A stretch of 6,385 nt of DNA from UTPRO1 sp031400185. Lineage in GTDB: Bacteria; Desulfobacterota; Binatia; UTPRO1. Positions 1 to 5,063 of the stretch are shown here, piece after piece. Below the pieces are notes generated by a model. That model ran no database searches. It was not told where the DNA came from and saw only the letters and a program-made list of their open reading frames with translations. The stretch covers positions 1 to 6,385 of the forward strand of contig JANNPN010000142.1 in the NCBI GenBank assembly GCA_031400185.1, written 5' to 3'. Position 1 is the first letter of the stretch, and every line of letters begins with the position of its first letter. A program made the position numbers and the translations under genes.

Positions 1-538
1 TGATCAGCCGGGCCAGCACGTCGCCGCGGAGCACGAACGCGGCCGTGAACAGCATGTTCATGAGGTACTGCATGTACCCCCAGAAGCTCCACGGCGTCGG
101 CACGAACGCCCCGGCCTCGGCGAACAGGCGGGGATAGACGAGCTGATACTTGGTCTGGTCGCCACCGACCACGGGCGCCGTCGCGAGCAGGCACTCGACG
201 GCGAGGAGGCCCGCGCCGAGCACGACAGCCGCGCGCTCGCCGGCGTGAGCGTCGGCCGCGAACCGCCGCACGCCGCGCGCGCCACGCGCGAGCCCGCTCA
301 CGATCTCGCGTCGGCCGAGCCACGCCGCAATCCCGAGCAGAAGCCAGAGGGTCGGGGCGCGCAATGCGCCGAGCTCGCCGAGCGCCAGCGTGACGTACGC
401 GAGGAGACCGAACCCGAGCCCGAGCGCGAAGATCGCCTCCTCGGAGCCGTGCGCGAACGGGACCCCGCGCACCAAGCGCCGTCCGGCCCCGTAGAGCACG
501 ACCAGGACCACGACCAGGACCGCGACGTCGAGCATCAT
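1..538 (-). CDS. Polytopic membrane protein, GT-C glycosyltransferase-like, C-terminus cut by the window edge
   Basis: The frame starts at ATG 538-536 (or the next codon, also ATG, 535-533) and is still open at base 1, giving about 179 residues. Hydrophobic segments lie at about 4-16, 35-53, 63-74, 103-120 and 152-170. After the fourth there is APVVGGDQTKYQLVYPRLFA (about 121-140), then GAFVPTPWSFWGYMQYLMNM. A loop with one Asp followed by Y..VYP and a downstream aromatic/Met-rich stretch resembles the first long periplasmic loop of many GT-C-fold proteins (pattern D...YHLP.PK.Y...G), where an Asp near the end of that region is catalytic. If correct, it would use a polyprenyl-phosphate-linked sugar outside the membrane. 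The start overlaps the stop of the small membrane peptide as ATGA. The membrane-protein call is firm; GT-C assignment is tentative because most of the protein is missing. Confidence 0.8.
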   Translation of the reverse strand, partial: MMLDVAVLVVVLVVLYGAGRRLVRGVPFAHGSEEAIFALGLGFGLLAYVTLALGELGALRAPTLWLLLGIAAWLGRREIVSGLARGARGVRRFAADAHAGERAAVVLGAGLLAVECLLATAPVVGGDQTKYQLVYPRLFAEAGAFVPTPWSFWGYMQYLMNMLFTAAFVLRGDVLARLI

Positions 539-642
539 CCCAGATAGCTCGCCGCGTAGGTGCCGTACACCACGACTGCCCACGCGAGGAGTGCGAGCAC
601 CAGCAACAGGGACGGCCGGGAGGTAAACGGGTCAGTAGACAT
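535..642 (-). CDS. 35-residue single-pass membrane peptide
   Basis: A short frame runs from ATG (642-640) to TGA (537-535): MSTDPFTSRP, then a hydrophobic stretch of about 24 residues rich in Leu, Val and Ala with one Trp, ending ASYLG. The N-terminus is polar with a single Arg just before the helix. It overlaps the end of the methyltransferase gene by 11 bases and its stop overlaps the next start as ATGA. It exactly bridges two real genes that would otherwise be 93 bases apart in an otherwise tightly packed operon, which is the main argument that it is translated. I see no clear Shine-Dalgarno site, so expression would rely on coupling. I do not recognise a family; it may be a small subunit or partner of a neighbouring membrane protein. 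Confidence 0.55.
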   Translation of the reverse strand: MSTDPFTSRPSLLLVLALLAWAVVVYGTYAASYLG

Positions 643-1192
643 GGGGGATCAGGCGGGAGGTGTGCGCGGCGTAGTGCGCGTAGTCGGGAAGGCGCGCGGT
701 CAGCGCCTGCTCTTCGACCCCGATGCGCCGCACGACGGCGATCGTGAAGAGCGCGCTGAGGGCGAAGGTCCAGCAGGCGCCGAGGAGCAGCGGCACGCCA
801 AACGCCATGGCGAGCTCGGCGAGGTACATCGGATGCCGGATCGTGCGAAACGGTCCGTGCTCGACGAGGACGGCCGGCTCAGCGGGTGCCACGAGCGGCG
901 TCAACCGATCGCCGAGCACACCCCCGGCGTGTCGGTATCCATACACGCCCGCGAACGTGAGCCCAGCGCCTACGAGCTGCCCGACCCCGGCCGGTCGCCC
1001 ACGAAGCCACCATTCGAGCGGCGCCGCGACGAGAAGGGCGTAGAAGAGCACCTGGTGACGTCGCACGAGCGCGAGGTCGGCGTCGCTTGCCACCAGGTGG
1101 CGCGGGCCTCGCACCGTCTCCGGATCGACGAAGCGAATGAAGAGCGCCAATAGCGTGGCAACGTACGCCGCGAGCGGCCAGAGCGAGGTCAG
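632..1192 (-). CDS. Isoprenylcysteine/phospholipid methyltransferase-family membrane protein, probable CTG start
   Basis: From the proposed CTG start the protein has 186 residues and several hydrophobic segments (about 5-22, 48-62, 72-86 and 124-155). Its C-terminal half has the family signature: HGPFRTIRHPMYLAEL (112-127), VVRRIGVEEQAL (153-164) and YAHYAAHTSRLIP (171-183). In characterised relatives this region binds S-adenosylmethionine, and the enzymes methylate a lipid or prenylated substrate within the membrane. The substrate here is unknown. The reading frame is open further upstream, to 1552, but that extension is Arg/Gly-rich shadow sequence inside the YdjM-like gene. Alternative starts are GTG at 1261 (23 codons earlier) and TTG at 1150, which would remove part of the first membrane helix. 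CTG at 1192 is preferred because of GAGG 7 bases upstream and the CTGA overlap. Family call confident, start uncertain. Confidence 0.85.
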   Translation of the reverse strand: MTSLWPLAAYVATLLALFIRFVDPETVRGPRHLVASDADLALVRRHQVLFYALLVAAPLEWWLRGRPAGVGQLVGAGLTFAGVYGYRHAGGVLGDRLTPLVAPAEPAVLVEHGPFRTIRHPMYLAELAMAFGVPLLLGACWTFALSALFTIAVVRRIGVEEQALTARLPDYAHYAAHTSRLIPHVY

Positions 1193-1794
1193 GCGAGATC
1201 CTCGCCCGCGAGCTCCGCGGATGGCTCCGCCCGGAAGCGGACCGCCTCGACGACACGCCACGCACCGAGCACGACGGTGACGAGCACCAGCTCGCGTGCC
1301 AGCACCACCACGCTCGGCCACGCCAGTACCGTGCGCAGGAAGCTCTCCCGCGTTCTGCCGTCGATGTGGATCTCGGTGAAGAACGTGACCGGCGCGATGA
1401 AGTACGCGTCGGAGAACGGCCACAGGAATCGGCCGCCGGTGGGTGGCCGTGAATCGATCGTGAGCCAGTCGAGGAGGAGATGCGAGCCGTAGGCGGCGCC
1501 GAACGCGAGCGCCACCGGTACGAAGCGATCGCGGCCGCGGAGGCTCGCGCACACACCCGCCGCGAGGCCGAAAACGACCGCGGCGAGCACCGTGTGACTC
1601 ACGCCCCGGTGCAGCATCCCGGGGTATCCGAGCGCGAAACCGACCAGGAAATCCAGGTCGGGGAGGTTTCCGATGAACATGAAGACGGCGGCGCGCCGCC
1701 AGGCTCCCGCCGACGATCGGGCCCCGGACGGGGCACGGCGCGCCGCGCGATGAACGAGATAGCCCGCCGCCGCGTGTGCGATCGGCAGTGCCAT
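1189..1794 (-). CDS. YdjM-like membrane-bound metal-dependent hydrolase
   Basis: The 201-residue protein carries the motif set of the YdjM/LexA-binding-inner-membrane hydrolase family: His7 in PIAHAAAGY, FIGNLPDLDFL (40-50) with two Asp residues, HRGVSHT (62-68) and YGSHLLLDWLT (102-112), followed by WPFSD (125-129). The conserved His and Asp residues are the presumed metal ligands. Hydrophobic segments at about 33-58, 69-86, 92-111 and 154-181 place it in the inner membrane. The family is annotated as hydrolase by sequence; its substrate is generally unknown. It starts 9 bases after the DPM-like gene with only a weak ribosome binding site, which suggests translational coupling. Its TGA overlaps the proposed CTG start of the next gene (CTGA). 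Family membership is confident; a role in envelope lipid or glycan metabolism is only implied by neighbours. Confidence 0.88.
   Translation of the reverse strand: MALPIAHAAAGYLVHRAARRAPSGARSSAGAWRRAAVFMFIGNLPDLDFLVGFALGYPGMLHRGVSHTVLAAVVFGLAAGVCASLRGRDRFVPVALAFGAAYGSHLLLDWLTIDSRPPTGGRFLWPFSDAYFIAPVTFFTEIHIDGRTRESFLRTVLAWPSVVVLARELVLVTVVLGAWRVVEAVRFRAEPSAELAGEDLA
1200..1203 (-). promoter_or_regulatory. Putative ribosome binding site for a CTG start
   Basis: Inside the last codons of the YdjM-like gene the minus strand reads GAGG with a 7-base spacer to CTG at 1192-1190, which overlaps the TGA of that gene as CTGA. No ATG lies in the methyltransferase frame near this point, so this weak site is the main support for a CTG start. 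Confidence 0.45.
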
Positions 1795-1803
1795 GCCGTC
1801 AGA

Positions 1804-2568
1804 TCAGTTGATGCCGCCGGCCCGACGCTCGATCTCGACCACCTCCGCCGGAGGACGGATCGGCTCGACGACGCGCAGACGCGCCTGCTTCTTCCGCAGC
1901 ATGAAGCGCTTCTTCACCAGGAAGAACAGGTTGTAGAAGCCGTCGCGCCAGATGTTGAGCTTCGACTCGCCGATGCGCGCGCCGTAGTAGATCGGCATCT
2001 CGAGGCAGCGGATGCCAGGGTGGGTGAACGCCTCGATCTTGATCTCTTCCGAGAGCGCCATGCCGTTCGAGGTGAGGTCGAGCTCGGGCAGGATCTCCTT
2101 CTTGAACATCCACATGCCTGACTGCGAGTCGATGATGAACTTGAAGTAGAGGGTCATCATCGTGCCCGAGAGGATGGCGTTGCCGAGGAGGCGGATGGGG
2201 CTCTTCACCTCGCCGCTCTTCGAGTACCAGCGGCGCGCGGTGATGAAGTCGACCTTCTCCTCGAGCATCACATAGAGGAGGAGCGGCACGCTGTCGGGCG
2301 GGTACGTCCCGTCGCCGTCCATCGTGACGATGATGTCGCCCTTCGCCGCCGCATAGCCGGCCTTGTGGGCGTAGCCGTATCCCTTGCGCGTCTCGCTGAC
2401 GACGCGCGCTCCGGCCGCCGTCGCAACCTCGGCGGTGCGGTCGGTCGAGTTGTTGTCGACCACCACGACCTCGTCGATGATCGGCGGCATCTGCGCCATG
2501 ACGGCGGCGATGCCATCCTCCTCGTTGTGGCACGGAATGACGACGGAAATGCGCTTGCCTCGGTACAT
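1804..2568 (-). CDS. Soluble family 2 glycosyltransferase, dolichol-phosphate-mannose-synthase-like
   Basis: This 254-residue protein has ISVVIPCHNEEDGI (7-20), EVVVVDNNSTDRT (33-45), RKGYGYAHKAGY (61-72), the metal and donor motif TMDGDGTYPP (82-91) and DSQSGMWMF (147-155). These mark the DPM1/DPG-synthase-like branch of family GT2, whose members often move a sugar from a nucleotide donor to a polyprenyl-phosphate carrier at the cytoplasmic face of the membrane. There is no C-terminal membrane domain; instead a basic stretch (VKKRFMLRKKQARLR, 218-232) could touch the membrane. The gene follows a 96-base gap, the longest in the window, and has a GGAGG site 7 bases before ATG. It ends 9 bases before the YdjM-like gene. 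The family assignment is strong. The carrier-charging role is inferred and would suit a GT-C-like membrane protein lower in the operon. Confidence 0.93.
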   Translation of the reverse strand: MYRGKRISVVIPCHNEEDGIAAVMAQMPPIIDEVVVVDNNSTDRTAEVATAAGARVVSETRKGYGYAHKAGYAAAKGDIIVTMDGDGTYPPDSVPLLLYVMLEEKVDFITARRWYSKSGEVKSPIRLLGNAILSGTMMTLYFKFIIDSQSGMWMFKKEILPELDLTSNGMALSEEIKIEAFTHPGIRCLEMPIYYGARIGESKLNIWRDGFYNLFFLVKKRFMLRKKQARLRVVEPIRPPAEVVEIERRAGGIN

Positions 2569-2575
2569 GTGGGAG

Positions 2576-2580
2576 CCTCC
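2576..2580 (-). promoter_or_regulatory. Ribosome binding site that sets the DPM-like glycosyltransferase start
   Basis: The minus strand reads GGAGG with a 7-base spacer to the ATG at 2568. It favours that start over the in-frame ATG at 2595, which has no such site in front and would add nine unconserved residues (MPASTGGSH). Confidence 0.75.
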
Positions 2581-2587
2581 AGTCGAT

Positions 2588-2604
2588 GCCGGCATGGCGC
2601 CGGC
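2588..2604 (-). other. Small GCCGGC stem-loop upstream of the DPM-like gene
   Basis: Two copies of the self-complementary hexamer GCCGGC are separated by 5 bases, giving a 6-bp GC-only stem. It ends 7 bases before the GGAGG ribosome binding site of the DPM-like glycosyltransferase and could influence how accessible that site is. Such short GC palindromes also arise by chance in GC-rich DNA, so functional confidence is low. Confidence 0.35.
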
Positions 2605-2625
2605 GAAATTTGAAACAGGCGGGAC

Positions 2626-2656
2626 GGGGCCGCGGCGGTCGGTCCGCTGCGGCCCC
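2626..2656 (-). other. GC-rich stem-loop just after the radical SAM gene
   Basis: A perfect 8-base inverted repeat (GGGGCCGC / GCGGCCCC) encloses, after one A-C mismatch, a further 4-base stem (GCGG / CCGC) and a 5-base loop ACCGA. It begins 8 bases after the TGA of the radical SAM gene. No U-run follows directly; the nearest T-rich stretch, TTTCAAATTT, starts about 10 bases later, so it is not a canonical intrinsic terminator. Likely roles are 3'-end protection of the upstream message or partial attenuation before the second half of the operon. The inverted repeat is certain; its function is inferred. Confidence 0.6.
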
Positions 2657-2664
2657 TATCGGGA

Positions 2665-4008
2665 TCAGTTGAGCGGGTGCGTTTCGCTGTCCGAGTGCGC
2701 GGCGCCGTTGGCGACGCCGTTGAGCGCGCCGTTCGCGTGCCCGTTGGCATGGCCGTTCGCGGTACCGTTCAGGACCTTCTGGTTGTGCGCTTGGATGGCG
2801 CCGTTGATGCAGCCCTGCCCTTCCACGCGGCGCACGATGGCGGAGTCCTTCTTCTCGGCGAGGCCGAGGGCACGCATGGCTTTCCGCATCTTCAGGCTCC
2901 CCCACTCCTTCAGGATCTTCGGCATCATGCGGGGGTTGAAGAGGATGTTGACGGTCAGGAAGCACTCGTACGTGCAGAAACACTTGGTCTCGCGGATGAA
3001 CTTCCGGGTCTCGTCCGCCTTCTCGCTGTACCAGATCTTCTTGAAGTCGTAGTTCACGTCGCGGACGTTGCCGAGCTTACGATCGATCAGGAGCTCGCAC
3101 GGCAGGATGTCACCGTTCGCGAACATGCACGCGCCGAGCGAGCCGGCGTAGCACGGGATCTGGTAGGTGTTGGTCTTGGCGATCTCCGCGATCAAGCGAT
3201 GGCGGACGATGCGCTTCGCGTTGATGATGTCCGCGAACGGGAACGTGTCGTAGCCGGAGAGCGAGCCGCTCTTCATGTCCTCTTCGATGAGGTCCGCGTA
3301 CTCCTCGTAGAGCTTCACGTCGAAGAACTTCGCGATCGACTCCTTCGGTGACCCGCGCGTGAGCAGCGTGAACACGTTGTCGACCTCGAGCTCGCGACGG
3401 AACCACGCGTAGTTCTCCATGAGGTGCTTGTCGTTGTGCGACGAAACGGTGGTCTCGACGTTCACGTTCAGGCGGGGGTAGTGCTTCGAGAGCTTCTTCA
3501 GCTCTCGGTAGGTCTGGACCGAGCGCTCGAAGAGACCCGGGAAGACGCGGATCTCGTCGTGCAGCGCGCCGACGCCGTCGAGCGACACATCGATGCCGAG
3601 GTCGAGGTCCGGACACGACTTCAGCACGTCCTCGACGATCTTCAGCGTACGCGCGACCGTCGAGCCGTTGGTGGGGATGCCGACGTTCCGGACGCCCGTG
3701 TTCTTGTAGAAGATCTTGACGATCTCGCCGATGTCCTTGCGGAGGAACGGCTCACCGCCGGTCGGGAGGAGGAACATCAGGCTCTTGCCCATGCTCGCGG
3801 TGATCTTGTCGACCTCTTCGAGCGTAAGCTCCTGCTTCTTGAACTGCATGCTCGGCGTTTCCCAGCCGGGGTGCGCACCGTCGGCGAGGAGGCAGTGCTT
3901 GCACTTCGCGTTGCAGGCGTCGGCGATGAAATAGACCATGTACGCCGGCATCGCGCCCTTCTTCGAGAACATCTTGCTGCCGTGCCGCAGGTAATCCAGG
4001 TAGCCCAT
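2665..4008 (-). CDS. Radical SAM/SPASM-domain enzyme with xxNG-repeat tail
   Basis: This 447-residue protein has the radical SAM signature CNAKCKHC (Cys32, Cys36, Cys39), which ligates the SAM-cleaving 4Fe-4S cluster. GGEP (84-87) is the usual SAM amino-group motif, and LGIDVSLDG (137-145) is a typical core strand. A C-terminal SPASM-like set of cysteines follows: Cys286, Cys294, Cys304 and Cys343, Cys345, Cys349, spaced as expected for auxiliary iron-sulfur clusters. The conserved fold ends near 390. Beyond it lie an isolated Cys400 and six tandem xxNG tetrapeptides (412-435). The enzyme should start radical chemistry with 5'-deoxyadenosyl radical in the cytosol. SPASM relatives modify peptides or sugars, or mature sulfatases; sitting between two glycosyltransferases it may modify a sugar or lipid-linked glycan, but this is inference. 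Maturation of the neighbouring sulfatase-fold protein is unlikely because that protein lacks the target Cys. The start is fixed by AGGAGG seven bases upstream. Confidence 0.93.
   Translation of the reverse strand: MGYLDYLRHGSKMFSKKGAMPAYMVYFIADACNAKCKHCLLADGAHPGWETPSMQFKKQELTLEEVDKITASMGKSLMFLLPTGGEPFLRKDIGEIVKIFYKNTGVRNVGIPTNGSTVARTLKIVEDVLKSCPDLDLGIDVSLDGVGALHDEIRVFPGLFERSVQTYRELKKLSKHYPRLNVNVETTVSSHNDKHLMENYAWFRRELEVDNVFTLLTRGSPKESIAKFFDVKLYEEYADLIEEDMKSGSLSGYDTFPFADIINAKRIVRHRLIAEIAKTNTYQIPCYAGSLGACMFANGDILPCELLIDRKLGNVRDVNYDFKKIWYSEKADETRKFIRETKCFCTYECFLTVNILFNPRMMPKILKEWGSLKMRKAMRALGLAEKKDSAIVRRVEGQGCINGAIQAHNQKVLNGTANGHANGHANGALNGVANGAAHSDSETHPLN
2704..2775 (-). repeat. Six in-frame 12-base repeats encoding xxNG tetrapeptides
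   Basis: At the 3' end of the radical SAM gene, six consecutive 12-base units encode VLNG, TANG, HANG, HANG, ALNG and VANG (residues 412-435). The fixed part is the AAC-GGN codon pair; the first two codons vary. The unit length is a multiple of three, so loss or gain of a unit would keep the frame. The tail is predicted to be flexible and hydrophilic and lies outside the catalytic fold. No function is known to me; it could be a linker, a docking tail or a simple sequence expansion. Confidence 0.85.
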
Positions 4009-4015
4009 CGAAAAT

Positions 4016-4021
4016 CCTCCT
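4016..4021 (-). promoter_or_regulatory. Ribosome binding site of the radical SAM gene, overlapping the upstream stop
   Basis: The minus strand reads AGGAGG with a 7-base spacer to the ATG at 4008. The upstream glycosyltransferase stop TAG (4022-4020) lies partly inside it, so the terminating ribosome sits on the next initiation site. It is the strongest Shine-Dalgarno sequence seen in the window and fixes the start of the radical SAM gene. Confidence 0.8.
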
Positions 4022-5054
4022 AGTACTTCTTACCGCCAAGATAGGTTGCAATGCCGACGGCGCTCCCGGCGCCAGCGGCGAGAAGCTCGATGATGAGTAA
4101 GCCGCAGCTCAGCCCGCCGGCCCGTACCCCACCATGGGCGCGGATGAGCCTGAGAAACGGGACATTTAGCACGAGAATGGTGGCGAGTGCGAGAAAATTC
4201 GCCAAAAGTAGCGCTCGGTTGCCGAGCGTGAGCCCACCCAGCAGTAGCAGCAGCGCAATGCCCGCGAGTGGGACGCTCACGATGTAGCCCGTCGGCACCG
4301 AGGTATCGTTGGTGCCGATTCCGTCAGCGCTTTTTCTGAGCTTCAGCCTCGCAAGCGACATAGAGCGCAGGAAGTCGACCCGCAGGAGCCCCTTCAAGTC
4401 ATACCCTTTGACGTGCTCGACCTCGAGGTCAGGCAGAATCTGCACCCGGTATCCCTGGCTCGCGAGCTTCTGCCCGTAGTCGGTGTCCTCGATGTTCGGG
4501 TCGACGTAGTTCGCGTCGAACCCTCCGGACGCGATGAACGCCTCCCGCCGGATCGCCGCCGCCGTCGTGTAGAAAAGCGGCACGTCCTCGCCTGCTCGGC
4601 GCACGTACGTGTAGTGCATCCAGAGGTTCTTGTAGACGCTGCAGAGATTCCGAAACCGCATCGTCGGCGATTGCACGGCCATGAGGCCCGAGAGCCCCGG
4701 GTCGCGATCGAACGCCGCCACGAGACGAGCCAGCGTGTCGGGTCGGACGACGACGTCGGAGTCGATGAAGAACACGATGTCGCCGCGGGCGTGCTCGACG
4801 CCCTTGTTGCGGGCGCGGCCGGGACCGAGGCGACCGCCGCTCGGCACGACGCGGGCGCCGTGGGCGGCCGCGATCTCGCGGGACTTGTCGGTCGAGCTGT
4901 CGTCGACGACGACGATCTCGTAGTCCGACATGGTGCTGGCGCGGACCGCGTTCAGGCATTCACCGAGCAGCCGCTCGGCGTTGTAGACCGGCATGACGAC
5001 CGAGATCCGGGGGACCGCGCTCGTTCCGGTATCGGTGGGTGGCGTGGGGGACAT
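4020..5054 (-). CDS. Family 2 glycosyltransferase with C-terminal membrane segments
   Basis: This 344-residue protein begins with a short Pro/Thr-rich leader, then a GT-A fold: RISVVMPVYNAE (16-27), EIVVVDDSSTD (46-56) for nucleotide binding, FFIDSD (95-100) as the DxD-type metal and nucleotide-sugar site, and PNIEDTDYGQKL (186-197), whose ED is the likely catalytic-base region. Three hydrophobic segments follow at about 257-275, 281-303 and 314-337, and a basic GGKKY tail ends the protein. The enzyme should transfer a sugar from a nucleotide donor at the cytoplasmic face of the inner membrane; donor and acceptor cannot be read from sequence. Its start is supported by AGGAG (5063-5059) four bases before ATG, directly after the upstream stop TAG, so translation is probably coupled to the sulfatase-fold gene. 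Its own stop overlaps the ribosome binding site of the radical SAM gene. Confidence 0.93.
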   Translation of the reverse strand: MSPTPPTDTGTSAVPRISVVMPVYNAERLLGECLNAVRASTMSDYEIVVVDDSSTDKSREIAAAHGARVVPSGGRLGPGRARNKGVEHARGDIVFFIDSDVVVRPDTLARLVAAFDRDPGLSGLMAVQSPTMRFRNLCSVYKNLWMHYTYVRRAGEDVPLFYTTAAAIRREAFIASGGFDANYVDPNIEDTDYGQKLASQGYRVQILPDLEVEHVKGYDLKGLLRVDFLRSMSLARLKLRKSADGIGTNDTSVPTGYIVSVPLAGIALLLLLGGLTLGNRALLLANFLALATILVLNVPFLRLIRAHGGVRAGGLSCGLLIIELLAAGAGSAVGIATYLGGKKY

Positions 5055-5063
5055 GCAACTCCT

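Noticed and set aside
245..1153. Plus-strand open frames of 100 to 197 codons at 245-547 and 560-1153
   Set aside because: They are antisense to genes with recognisable membrane or enzyme signatures, have charge-rich unstructured translations, and are expected in GC-rich DNA.
1193..1552. N-terminal extension of the methyltransferase-family protein up to an ATG at 1552
   Set aside because: The extension is Arg/Gly/Ala-rich, has no family motif, and lies wholly within the well-supported YdjM-like gene in another frame; it looks like GC-driven shadow coding.
2569..2595. ATG at 2595 as start of the DPM-like glycosyltransferase
   Set aside because: The GGAGG site 7 bases before ATG 2568 and the position of the conserved ISVVIP strand favour the shorter form.
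2605..2664. Promoter in the 96-base gap before the DPM-like gene
   Set aside because: TTTCAAATTT gives some AT-richness, but no convincing -35/-10 pair with proper spacing can be made out on the minus strand.
1802..2672. Identical 10-mer gatcagttga at 1802-1811 and 2663-2672, covering the stops of the DPM-like and radical SAM genes
   Set aside because: Both genes end in Asn-TGA-TC, so half the match is coding coincidence; there is no longer flanking similarity and no sign of a recombination site.
1799..2983. Long minus-strand open frame spanning the DPM-like gene, the gap and the end of the radical SAM gene
   Set aside because: Its translation is Arg/His/Pro-rich with no domain, and it overlaps two genes with clear catalytic motifs in other frames.
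3424..4023. Plus-strand open frame of 199 codons antisense to the radical SAM gene
   Set aside because: The translation is rich in Glu, Asp, Arg and Val with no motif; it mirrors codon bias of the radical SAM gene.
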